From positions 1-64,000 of the forward strand of contig NZ_BJLQ01000015.1 of the NCBI RefSeq assembly GCF_006538725.1: a stretch of 64,000 nucleotides of DNA, given 5' to 3'. This document shows, piece by piece, positions 9,493 through 17,026 of the stretch (position 1 is its first letter; every line of letters starts with the position of its first letter). This DNA comes from Cellulomonas gelida (GTDB taxonomy: Bacteria > Actinomycetota > Actinomycetes > Actinomycetales > Cellulomonadaceae). The notes under the pieces are model-generated. The model was not told the origin of the DNA. It saw only the letters and a list, made by a program, of their open reading frames with translations, and did not search any database. Made by a program: the position numbers and the translations under genes.

Positions 9493-10374
9493 TCAGGGCG
9501 CGTCGACGGAGCTGGTGAAGTCGAGGATCGCCGCCGCGAGCGCATCGGGAGCCTCCAGCGCGGCGTAGTGACCGACGCCGTCGAGCTGGACCGCGGTGAC
9601 CTCACCCGCCGTAACCTGACCGAGCGTCGCGGAGGTGAACGGCCCGCCGCCGGCGCCGACGGCGAGCACGGGCACGGTCAGCGGTCGCGATGCCGCCAAG
9701 GCCCTGAGGTCGTCGCCCTCGGCCAGCATCGAGCGGTAGAGGCCGACGGCTCCGCGCCAGCCGCCGGGCCGGGCGTACGTGCGGGCGAACTCGTCGACGT
9801 CGGCGTCGGTGACGGACCCGGCGACGGCGGTCATGCTCGGGAAGGCCCACTGGCCGAGCAGCTCGCGCTCGCGGCCGGCGAACAGCAGCTGCGGGATGCC
9901 GGCCGCCGTCAGGGCGCCGATGTGCCAGGAGCCGCCGTGCGTGACGTCGGCCAGCCCTTCCAGGCCGAACCCGGCCAGGCCCATCTCGATCGCCGTGAGG
10001 CTCAGGACGTCCTGCGGGTGCGCGGCCACGAGCCGGAACACGGCCCCTCCGCCGATGTCCTGCGCGCTCACGTGTACTGGCCCCCAGCCGAGGTGCTCGA
10101 TGAGCCCGTGCAGGTCCTCCGCGGCGGTCGTGCTGTCGTGGTCGTTCTCGGCGGTGCTGGAGTCGCCGAAGCCGCGCAGGTCGACGGCGACGACCCGGTG
10201 GGTCCGTGCGAGCAGCGGGATGACCTTGTGGAACGTCCACCAGGTCTCCGGGAAGCCGTGCACGAGCAGGAGGGGCGACCCGGTGGCCCCCGCGGTGACG
10301 TAGTGGAGCTGCACACCGTTGATCCGCGCGGTGTGGTGCGCGACGGCGGGGATGGTCGCCTGCGTGGTGCTCAT
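9493..10374 (-). CDS. Alpha/beta hydrolase, epoxide hydrolase-like
   Basis: This is a 293-residue alpha/beta hydrolase. The oxyanion motif HGFPETWW is near residue 40. The nucleophile elbow reads VSAQDIGGG, which places Asp rather than Ser at the nucleophile position, as in epoxide hydrolases and haloalkane dehalogenases. The catalytic His is in GVGHYAALEAP at the C-terminus. The substrate is not evident. It is transcribed divergently from a MarR-type regulator, and both promoters contain paired palindromes, so this hydrolase is probably the regulated target. The ATG at 10374 follows a GAGGAG ribosome site. Confidence 0.87.
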   Translation of the reverse strand: MSTTQATIPAVAHHTARINGVQLHYVTAGATGSPLLLVHGFPETWWTFHKVIPLLARTHRVVAVDLRGFGDSSTAENDHDSTTAAEDLHGLIEHLGWGPVHVSAQDIGGGAVFRLVAAHPQDVLSLTAIEMGLAGFGLEGLADVTHGGSWHIGALTAAGIPQLLFAGRERELLGQWAFPSMTAVAGSVTDADVDEFARTYARPGGWRGAVGLYRSMLAEGDDLRALAASRPLTVPVLAVGAGGGPFTSATLGQVTAGEVTAVQLDGVGHYAALEAPDALAAAILDFTSSVDAP

Positions 10375-10391
10375 CGTCGACTCCTCAAATA

Positions 10392-10406
10392 GACAACTAG
10401 GTTGTC
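10392..10406. promoter_or_regulatory. MarR operator 1 (GACAAC-TAG-GTTGTC)
   Basis: This is a perfect inverted repeat with 6-base arms and a 3-base spacer in the divergent promoter, 18 bases before the hydrolase start. It has the size and form of MarR-family sites. Confidence 0.85.
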
Positions 10407-10416
10407 CATCACAGTA

Positions 10417-10431
10417 GACAACTTAGTTGTC
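10417..10431. promoter_or_regulatory. MarR operator 2 (GACAAC-TTA-GTTGTC)
   Basis: This second perfect inverted repeat has the same arms as operator 1. Its centre is 25 bases away, and it lies 32 bases before the regulator start at 10463. Two sites suggest cooperative autorepression. Confidence 0.85.
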
Positions 10432-10462
10432 CATGTCCATCGGGGTGTCTAGGCTCGTCGTC

Positions 10463-10948
10463 ATGTCCCGGTCCGGCGCTGACCTCGCCCTGCTGCTGCT
10501 CGGCGGCTTCCGCACGCTCGTGGACGGCGCGATGGCCGAGCTCGCCGCCCGCGGCTACGACGACTTCCGCCCGACCCACGAGTTCGCGATGCGCGCGATC
10601 ATCGCCGGCGCCGACAGCGCGTCCGACGTCGCACGACGTCTGTCCGTCTCCAAGCAGGCGGCAGCGAAGACCGTCGCGGTGCTCGTCGCGCGCGGCTACG
10701 TGTCGAGCGAACCGGACCCGTCCGACGCGCGACGCAACCGGCTCCAGGTCACCGCGCGCGGGCTCGACGTCCTGCGCGAGGGCGAAGCGGTCTTCGAGGA
10801 CCTGCGCGCCCGGTGGGAGGAGAAGCTGGGCGCCGCGGAGCTCGCGCGCCTCGAGGCGGACCTGGCGACGCTCGTCGGGGACGCCGCGGTGGACCCGGGC
10901 GCGCCCGGCTGGGTCGGCCAGGACGCGGTCGCGATCGAGCACGAGTGA
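10463..10948 (+). CDS. MarR family transcriptional regulator
   Basis: This is a 161-residue winged-helix regulator. The recognition region SDVARRLSVSKQAAAKTVAVLVARGYV is followed by the beta-wing with the signature DPSDARRNRLQVT. ATG 10463 is chosen because it gives the usual MarR N-terminus; the frame extends 12 codons upstream into the operator. It overlooks two GACAAC-N3-GTTGTC palindromes and is divergent from an alpha/beta hydrolase, fitting a local ligand-responsive repressor. pdxH starts 15 bases after its stop and may be co-transcribed. Confidence 0.9.
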   Translation: MSRSGADLALLLLGGFRTLVDGAMAELAARGYDDFRPTHEFAMRAIIAGADSASDVARRLSVSKQAAAKTVAVLVARGYVSSEPDPSDARRNRLQVTARGLDVLREGEAVFEDLRARWEEKLGAAELARLEADLATLVGDAAVDPGAPGWVGQDAVAIEHE

Positions 10949-10963
10949 GTGAAGGAGGGCGGC

Positions 10964-11632
10964 GTGCGCAGCGAGTACGCGGGTGAGGGCCTGAGCGAGG
11001 ACGGCGTGGCGCCGACACCGTTGCGGCAGGTCCGGGCGTGGGTGGCCGACGCACAGGCGCGGCAGGCCGAGCGCGGGGACGTCGTCGAGCCCACCGCGCT
11101 GTCCGTCGCGACGGTCGACTCCGACGGGCACGCGAACATCCGCACCGTGCTCATGCGGTTCCTCGACGAGCGCGGGCCCGGCTTCGTCACCGACCTGGGG
11201 TCGGCCAAGAGCCGGGAGATCGTCGCCACCGGGTCGGTCGCCGCGTCGCTCACGTGGCCGGCGATGTACCGCGCGGTCCGGTTCCGTGGGCGGGCGGTCC
11301 CTGTGGGCCGCGACGAGATCGCCGCCTACTTCGCGACGCGACCCTGGGGGTCGCGGATCAGCGCGTGGGCGTCGGACCAGTCGCAGCCGGTCGCGGACCG
11401 GGCGACGCTGGTCGCCGCCTACGAGCGGTACGCCGCGCTCTACCCGGACACCGGCTCCCCCGACGACGTCCCGGTCCCCGACGGGTGGGGCGGCTGGCGG
11501 ATCGCGTGCGACGAGGTCGAGCTGTGGGCGGGCCGACGCGACCGGCTGCACGACCGGCTCGTCTTCACCCGCGTCGCCGACGGGGATCTCGACACGGCCG
11601 GCGCGTGGACGCTCCACCGCCGCCAGCCCTGA
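10964..11632 (+). CDS. pdxH: Pyridoxamine 5'-phosphate oxidase
   Basis: This 222-residue flavoenzyme oxidises pyridoxamine or pyridoxine 5'-phosphate to pyridoxal 5'-phosphate using FMN and oxygen. The family blocks are in order: TPLRQVRAWVADAQA at the N-terminus, NIRTVLMRFLDERG (FMN binding), SREIVATG, RAVRFRGRAVPV, RPWGSRISAWASDQSQP, and the C-terminal WGGWRIACDEVELWAGRRDRLHDR with LHRRQP at the very end. The start at GTG 10964 has an AAGGAGG ribosome site about five bases upstream. The length is complete. Confidence 0.95.
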   Translation: MRSEYAGEGLSEDGVAPTPLRQVRAWVADAQARQAERGDVVEPTALSVATVDSDGHANIRTVLMRFLDERGPGFVTDLGSAKSREIVATGSVAASLTWPAMYRAVRFRGRAVPVGRDEIAAYFATRPWGSRISAWASDQSQPVADRATLVAAYERYAALYPDTGSPDDVPVPDGWGGWRIACDEVELWAGRRDRLHDRLVFTRVADGDLDTAGAWTLHRRQP

Positions 11633-11720
11633 GCGCCGCCCCGCCGCGATCGTTGCCTATCCCTCCGCTACCGACCACGACGCTGCTCGGGCTCCGAGAG
11701 GACCGGAGGCGGGGACGGCC

Positions 11721-12100
11721 GTGCAGGTCAACGTCCGCTTCGGGTCCGCGCCGCGCCTCGCAGCGACGACCGCCCACCAGCCCTGACTGTCGACGTCGAC
11801 ACTGATGTCGAGCCCGTCGCCGTCGTCGGCCGGGAGCTCGAGCTGTCTCTGCTCCTGCGCGGCCGCGAGGCACGCGCGACCGTCGGTAAGGCGTACGGAT
11901 AGTTCCACGACCATGCCATCGGCCACGAGAAGAAGAGCTGGAGCTTGAAGGTCATTCGGGAGCGCGGGACGAGCGCCAAGCCAGCACACATGCAGTTGGC
12001 GATCGAGTACCTTACCGGGATCGGCCCCGTGAGCGTCACCATCGACAAGGGCATCCGGTTCAAGGCACACGGCACGCACTACTGGTACGAGACGAGCTGA
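11721..12100 (+). pseudogene. Degenerate gene of unknown family with in-frame TAG
   Basis: The plus strand reads as a protein whose third codon positions are less GC-rich than the neighbours. A likely N-terminal piece (VQVNVRFGSAPRLAATT, from about 11721) ends at 11786. In another frame, TVDVDTDVEPVAVVGRELEL leads to a TAG stop at 11900-11902, and then 65 codons run on in frame (FHDHAIGHEKKSWSLKV to HYWYETS, stop 12098-12100). The TAG could come from TGG. A frameshift plus a stop suggests decay. No family was recognised. It ends two bases before the next small gene, as if once in one operon. Confidence 0.4.
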
Positions 12101-12102
12101 CG

Positions 12103-12333
12103 ATGATCCCTTTCAGTGGACCGTGGTACGAAGGCCTTTGGACTGCGTTGGTGCTCGTCAACGTTGCGTTGATCGTGTTCGCCTACCGAGAGCTCTCGGC
12201 CGCGGAGCGGCTGGACGCATGGGCGAAGGTCGCGCTGGGGCTCGCTGCGATCTTCTTGCCGTTCGTCGGCCCAGTGCTCGCGGTGCTCATCGCGCGGGCC
12301 TACGGCAGCACGCGGAGGACACGGCCCGCCTGA
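12103..12333 (+). CDS. Small two-helix membrane protein (PLDc_N-like)
   Basis: This 76-residue protein has two hydrophobic helices (WTALVLVNVALIVFAYREL and VALGLAAIFLPFVGPVLAVL) separated by a short polar loop and followed by a basic tail. The pattern LPFVGPVLAVLIARAYG resembles the stand-alone PLDc_N domain found at the N-terminus of cardiolipin synthases. No catalytic domain follows. It begins two bases after the stop of a decayed upstream gene. Its function is unknown. Confidence 0.55.
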   Translation: MIPFSGPWYEGLWTALVLVNVALIVFAYRELSAAERLDAWAKVALGLAAIFLPFVGPVLAVLIARAYGSTRRTRPA

Positions 12334-12705
12334 CCCGCTCGGGCGAGGTGGCCCCGGTCGTTGACGATTCTGGCGCGGCTCGGGCGGAGCCTCCGCTCGG
12401 CCCACCCGCGACGGCACCTGCCCTCACGTCGCTCTGCACCCTGGCGGCGGTTCACTCCACCCGCGAGCGGACAAGGGAGGCTGGGCTTCCCCGCCTCGGC
12501 GCTCCTCGTGCGGGCGTCCTCGGCTGTCGACCGCAGGCCGGGCCGGGGCGGGCGCGACCCAGGAGCGCAGCGGAGCAGGGCGGACGGCGGGGGTAGGCGT
12601 TCGCACAGGCTCCGGACGGGGAGGCGCTGGTGCGCACCGCACCAGCGGAGGCAGCGTCGGCCCAGGCACCCGCACACCTCGTCGAGGTGCCACGGCCGTG
12701 CTGCG
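12334..12705. other. Non-coding stretch, no recognisable feature
   Basis: These 372 bases contain open frames on several strands, but all have random-looking, arginine-rich translations and no family motif. No terminator, repeat or RNA was seen. Confidence 0.5.
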
Positions 12706-12927
12706 TCAGCCCTGTAGGAGCTCGGGCCGCGGTGCAACCGTCGTGATGCAGAACGGGTGCCCTGCGGGGTCCAGCAGGACCCTCCACCGCGGGTCCGGCT
12801 GCGGGTCGGCGAGTCTGGCGCCGAGAGCCACGGCCCGCTCGACAGGCTCGTCCAGCTCGGCCGGGTCGGCGCAGTCCAGGGACACGCCCACGAAGCGCAG
12901 GTCGCCGGGCACCGCTGGGGCCGTCAT
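12706..12927 (-). pseudogene. Internally deleted VOC (glyoxalase-fold) protein
   Basis: The 73-codon frame joins the first beta strand of a VOC domain (LRFVGVSLDCADPAELDE) directly to the last quarter of the same fold (VERAVALGARLADPQPD, then WRVLLDPAGHPFCITT). Full-length relatives are about 115-120 residues, so roughly 45-55 residues covering the middle strands are missing, without loss of frame. The product would lack most metal ligands. It may be a recent in-frame deletion, or a short expressed remnant. Confidence 0.6.
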
Positions 12928-13136
12928 CGCGCCATGGTGTCACCCGGGCGACGAGGGGGTGGAGGTCGCCCCAGCGCCGCCCTGGAGGATTCCCGAGACC
13001 TGGTCGCGTCCCGAATGCAGGGATCGTCTCCCGTGCGTGGGCTGCGGTCCGCGCCAGTCATTCGCACGGGGTCGGGACGCGGGAGCCGGTGTGCGGCCGT
13101 CTCCCGGCGCTGACCCGGGCCGGGGCGCCCGGCGCC

Positions 13137-14246
13137 TCAGGTGTGCGCCGGTACCTTCACCAGGATGAGGCGCCGGATGGCAGCACTTGCCTCCTGCGGG
13201 GCCGGCAGTCGGATGTACGCGCCGTCCCCGCCGCGGAAGACGCAGTCCACCCCGTACCGGTGGAGCAGTGCGACCGCGGAGTCGTCGGGTTGGTGGGGGA
13301 AGAGCGCGGTCAGCACGTCAGGTGGGTCAGAGGCCATTGCCGCGGCGTAGTCGAGCAGCTGGGCCAATGCCTGGCGGACGTGGTGGCGCGCGGCGCTGCT
13401 CTTCGCCTCGACGAGCTCGTGCCGACCGCCGATCCAGACGTCGAGGTCCGTGATTCCGACAGCGGTGAGCAGGCGCCTCGCGCTTGCGGCTCGGGGCAGA
13501 CGGCTGACGTAGTCGTGAACCAGGAGGTTCTCGCCACGGTGCAGCGTGGTCGCCGGGCGCGATGAGACGGTGGCGTCACCAGCGGTGACCACCTCGATGG
13601 CGATCTCGCGCACCCATGACAGATCGGTTGCCACCTTGTCGTCTGCGTCCTCGTACTCCTGGAGCGCACGGAAGAGCGCCTCGGAGGCAGGCTCGTCCTC
13701 GAGCAGCGGCGCGATGAGGTCGGGGTAGTTCGCGATGATCGCCGCGGCACGGTGGTCGTCGATGTAGGACGGCGTCTGGAACCAGGCAACGCCGGCATCT
13801 CGCAGGCCGGCGAGCGGTGCAGCAGCGTGCGCGAACGGCTCCAGGCTGTAGACGTGCAGATAGCTTCCTTCGCGGGGGCGGTTTCGCCACAGGGCGTCCC
13901 CGAGCGAGGCGTTCTGCGTCGTGAAGGCGGCACGACCGACGCCCGTCACGTGACCTGTGCCCGTGAGGACGACGACGTCGCCGGGGGCCAGTCGGCGGAC
14001 GATCGACCCGTGGCGGCCGTACGTCCCCCAGAAGCGTGCCCGGCCGTCCGGGTGCGCCCGTTCGAGCGCGCGGCGGTCGTCGTCGGTGAGTGCCGCCGCC
14101 ACGGCGCCGGACCGGAAGTCGACCGGTGTCTCGATGGTGGCCTGCCAGTGTTCCCGCGCCTCGGCGTTCGCAGGGCTGACGCCGGTGGGATGGACCAGCA
14201 CGGCCGGGCCCGACGATGGCGAGGCGGGACGTGGCAGCCCGGACAC
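13137..14246 (-). CDS. Putative PUA-like / PD-(D/E)XK nuclease (restriction-like)
   Basis: This 369-residue protein shows no exact family that I recognise. The N-terminal half has the beta-rich pattern RFWGTYGRHG ... LAPGDVVVLTGTGHVTGVGRA ... NRPREGSYLHVYSLEPF, which resembles EVE/PUA-like domains that read modified bases. The C-terminal half contains LDVWIGGRHELVEAKSS followed by VRQALAQLLDYA, a good PD-(D/E)XK nuclease core (Asp, Glu-x-Lys and the downstream Gln helix). A modification-dependent restriction role is inferred. Start GTG 14246 has a GGGGG ribosome site and lies 18 bases after a hairpin shared with the neighbouring nuclease-helicase gene. Confidence 0.65.
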   Translation of the reverse strand: MSGLPRPASPSSGPAVLVHPTGVSPANAEAREHWQATIETPVDFRSGAVAAALTDDDRRALERAHPDGRARFWGTYGRHGSIVRRLAPGDVVVLTGTGHVTGVGRAAFTTQNASLGDALWRNRPREGSYLHVYSLEPFAHAAAPLAGLRDAGVAWFQTPSYIDDHRAAAIIANYPDLIAPLLEDEPASEALFRALQEYEDADDKVATDLSWVREIAIEVVTAGDATVSSRPATTLHRGENLLVHDYVSRLPRAASARRLLTAVGITDLDVWIGGRHELVEAKSSAARHHVRQALAQLLDYAAAMASDPPDVLTALFPHQPDDSAVALLHRYGVDCVFRGGDGAYIRLPAPQEASAAIRRLILVKVPAHT

Positions 14247-14350
14247 GGCGGATACCCCCGACCAGCACGAGAACTCGTGCGGAGGGGGCGTGTCCCGTCG
14301 GCGTGCGCCGCAGGAAGCCCGTCGAACCGCTTGGTGATGCAGACCCTAGC
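14247..14350 (-). promoter_or_regulatory. Conserved leader A with GCACGA hairpin
   Basis: Read on the minus strand, this holds a TAGGGT element resembling an actinobacterial -10 box, then a conserved block AAGCGG-YYCGACGG-RCTTCC, then CCCTCC and a hairpin (arms 14265-14270 and 14275-14280, four-base loop). Exactly 18 bases follow before GTG 14246. Leader B at 16291-16399 aligns along the whole length. Confidence 0.65.
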
Positions 14351-14391
14351 GAGGGCACCACACCGATCGGTCCAGACGGGCCACGGGCGTG

Positions 14392-16290
14392 TCACCTGCC
14401 CGGCAGGTCCCCGGGTCGGTTGACGAGCTCGCGCAACGCATCGCGGGTCTCCTCGTCCGGCGAGTACAGCAGCGTGCCGACCATCCCGCGGGTGAGCAGC
14501 ACCTTGTAGACGTGCCGCACCAGGCGGTCGAAGGTGGCGTCGTCCACGCTCGTCCTGCTGCGGAAGTCGGGGTCGCGGTTCTGGTCCCGCCGGGCGACGA
14601 ACCTGCCGTCCCGCCACACGAGGTCAGGGCCGAGGATGACGCCGTTCCAGTCGTACTCGAAGCCCTGGGCCGTGTAGACGCACCCGACCTGCCCGAAGCC
14701 GGCGGGATCGGTCGCCCACAGCGACGACGGAGGTGCCCCGCCGGTGGCGCGGTCGCCCTTGAGGTTCCACGGGCGTGACCAGTCGCCGATCTGGACGTCG
14801 GGGACCAGGGTGCCGTCAGGTCGCGGGTCGCTCCAGCGCCAGCAGTAGCCGGCGGTCATACGCGCCTTGAGGCCGGTGTCCTGGTAGGCGCGCAGCCGGG
14901 CCTCGAGCTCGTGCGGCGTGTCGACGACGTCGACACGGAAGCCCGGCTCGTCCGCCCAGGCAACGGGTCCGTCGCCGTGCAGCCCGAGCAGCCGCTGCAC
15001 CCACTCGACGTACCGCTCGCTACCTCCGGCGCGGAACTGCGCCCCCAGGTCGACGTGCCTCACGGTGAGGCCCCGCGCGCGGGCGGCCTGCTCGATCTCC
15101 GGGACGCTGCCGAGCTCGCCCGGGCGGACCACCTGGTGCTGGTCGAGCAGGAAGACCGGGACGCGGGCGGCGTCGAGGAGCTCGTCGACCTGAGCGCGTG
15201 CCCGCTCACGCAACGTCTTCGGTGTGTAGCGGTTGACGGACTTCTCCCGTAGGCGGTGCGCCTCATCGAGGATGAGCACGTCCAGCCCGTTCTTCTCCGC
15301 CGTCATGAAGCTGTTGAAGTACATGAACAGGCTCTTGGTCCGGGTCGAACCCTTGCCGGCCACCTGGCGCAGGGTCTGCGTGAACGACCGCGACCCGGTC
15401 GCGTGCAGCACCGTGCGCCCCTGGCGCGCCAACTCGCCCAGAAGCGACAGCGCGATCACGCTCTTGCCGCTGCCGGGACCACCGGCCACGACGACCACCG
15501 TCTTCGTGTCCGACGACCGCGCCTCGTCGACGGCCGCCAGCACCATCTCGTAGGCGATGCGCTGCTCGTCGAGCAGGACGAACTGCTCGCGCTCGCGGAT
15601 CTCGGCGGCCGCGACGCTGAGCAGCTGCCGCGACGGGCGGATCGCCGAGCCGAGGAGCTCGTCGGCGGCGTGGACACCGGGCTCCGGTGCGAGCAGACCC
15701 CGCAGCAGGTCGTGCAGCTCGCCGCGGCGCTGGCCGGTGACGAGCCGGGCGGACGACGACGCAGGCATCGCCCGCAGGTCCTGCACGCCATAGTCCGTCG
15801 CGTTGTGCAGGTAGGCCACACCGGTCACCGACGCGTGGCCGTCGGCGAGCGACGCCGTGAAGTCCTGCAGGTAGTCGACGTACCCCGCGACCTGCAGCGA
15901 AGGGTGTAGCGACGGCCGGTAGGGAGCGCCTTCCACCTCGACGAGCGAGTCGCTGGTCTCCCAGCGCACGGCCGTGCCCCACTGCTTGAGCTCGACCACC
16001 ACATACGACGGCGCGCCGGTCCGCGGGTGCACACCGGCCAGCACCACGTCCGCGCGCTTGCTGCTCAGCGGCAGGCGATGCTCGAGGATCACCTCGACCC
16101 TGCCCAGCCCGGCGTCACGCAGGTCTCGAGCGAGCACCGGCAGGCTGCTCCGCCACGACCGCCGCTCACCGATACTCGGGACTGCGACACCTGCCTGGAA
16201 GAGATGGTCCGCGAGCACGCGCTCGATCTCCGAGGAGTCGCTGTCCGTCATGGCGGCGAGCGCGTCGGCGCTCATCCGGTTCAAGCCCAC
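14392..16290 (-). CDS. PD-(D/E)XK nuclease - DUF2075 (Schlafen-like) helicase
   Basis: This 632-residue protein combines a restriction-type nuclease at about residues 60-120 (KRADVVLAG ... PSYVVVELKQW, the D and E-x-K signature) with a superfamily 1 helicase of the DUF2075 group. The P-loop is GGPGSGKSVIALSLL, Walker B is LDVLILDEAHRL, a later motif reads QVGCVYTAQGFEYDWNGV, and the C-terminus has YKVLLTRGMVGTLLY (motif VI). Such proteins are found in phage-defence and stress islands. Start GTG 16290 is chosen because an AGGGGA site precedes it and it lies exactly 18 bases after the leader hairpin, as in the neighbouring gene; ATG 16275 is the alternative. Confidence 0.8.
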   Translation of the reverse strand: MGLNRMSADALAAMTDSDSSEIERVLADHLFQAGVAVPSIGERRSWRSSLPVLARDLRDAGLGRVEVILEHRLPLSSKRADVVLAGVHPRTGAPSYVVVELKQWGTAVRWETSDSLVEVEGAPYRPSLHPSLQVAGYVDYLQDFTASLADGHASVTGVAYLHNATDYGVQDLRAMPASSSARLVTGQRRGELHDLLRGLLAPEPGVHAADELLGSAIRPSRQLLSVAAAEIREREQFVLLDEQRIAYEMVLAAVDEARSSDTKTVVVVAGGPGSGKSVIALSLLGELARQGRTVLHATGSRSFTQTLRQVAGKGSTRTKSLFMYFNSFMTAEKNGLDVLILDEAHRLREKSVNRYTPKTLRERARAQVDELLDAARVPVFLLDQHQVVRPGELGSVPEIEQAARARGLTVRHVDLGAQFRAGGSERYVEWVQRLLGLHGDGPVAWADEPGFRVDVVDTPHELEARLRAYQDTGLKARMTAGYCWRWSDPRPDGTLVPDVQIGDWSRPWNLKGDRATGGAPPSSLWATDPAGFGQVGCVYTAQGFEYDWNGVILGPDLVWRDGRFVARRDQNRDPDFRSRTSVDDATFDRLVRHVYKVLLTRGMVGTLLYSPDEETRDALRELVNRPGDLPGR

Positions 16291-16399
16291 CGAGATCGTC
16301 CCCTGGCAGCACGAAGGATCGTGCGGAGGGGACATGTCCGCCGGGAGCGCAGAGCGCGGGGCGGAAGTCCGTCGGGCCGCTTACGTGGGGGACTCTAGC
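16291..16399 (-). promoter_or_regulatory. Conserved leader B with GCACGA hairpin
   Basis: This is homologous to leader A. On the minus strand it has a TAGAGT -10-like element, AAGCGGCCCGACGGACTTCC, CCCCTCC, and a hairpin with arms 16309-16314 and 16319-16324 around a four-base loop. Then 18 bases lead to GTG 16290. The arms are identical to those of leader A, while the loops differ. Confidence 0.65.
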
Positions 16400-16699
16400 T
16401 GGGGCGGATGCGCGCCAGCGGCGTCCCGCGGGTGGAAGGACCGAGGAGCAGCTCCGAAAAGAGGTATGGCGAATCGGGGGTGTGCGGCGAACAACGGGGG
16501 TCCGTTCCTCGTGGATGTCAGTGCCGGCGCGGTGCGCCACGGCCGCCCAGTGACCGGCCGAGGCGACGCGAACCAGGGCGCCGCTCAGCTCGAGGATGGC
16601 AGGGGCGCCAGGTCCGGTGCGCACCTGTGGGTTCGCGCGCCCCATTCGTCGGACCGAGATTTCCCGGCCGTGACCCTGTGCATTCGCGTGTCGTCATCA

Positions 16700-16977
16700 T
16701 GTCCCGCTCGCCGCCGGCGTCGGCCGGGAGCCAACCACGTCATCCACGTCGAGCGGCACTGGAACCCGCCAAGGAGGCGCAGGCCACCGGCCGCAGCCAC
16801 CGCATCGGTCAGACGCGCGAGCTGCAAGTGCACTATCAGGTCGCCTTACACCCCGACGTGGACTCCTTCGATGTCAACCTTGATCGGACGCTGCGCGCGA
16901 AGGCGGCGCTCAAGGATGCGGTGGTGGTGCCGCAGGAGGTGAGGCAGGAGGAGAGCCGGAGCGGGCGCTCGGGCTGA
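16700..16977 (+). pseudogene. Remnant of a SNF2-family helicase C-terminal lobe
   Basis: The stretch GANHVIHVERHWNP (16727-16768) continues in the next frame as AKEAQATGRSHRIGQTREL and ends DSFDVNLDRTLRAKAALKDA (stop 16975-16977). Together these are motifs V and VI of SNF2 ATPases, split by a one-base loss near 16766. A further break lies upstream, where LAAGVG sits in a third frame. The rest of the gene is absent, so this is a relic of a DNA translocase, common in defence systems. Bases 16400-16699 before it show nothing recognisable. Confidence 0.75.
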
Positions 16978-17026
16978 GCGGTGGACTAGTCCTCAAGGCG
17001 GCACCGGCGGATGACGACGACCAAGC

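Noticed and set aside
14283..14335. Possible leader peptide in the conserved leaders (KR-DGLP and PLRT-like readings)
   Set aside because: Both leaders give similar residues in one frame, but neither has a start codon before the block, and leader B has a stop (TAG) just upstream. Conservation is better explained at DNA or RNA level.
16273..16335. ATG 16335 as start of the nuclease-helicase
   Set aside because: This would place the conserved leader hairpin inside the coding region, and there is no ribosome site. GTG 16290 matches the spacing of the sister gene.
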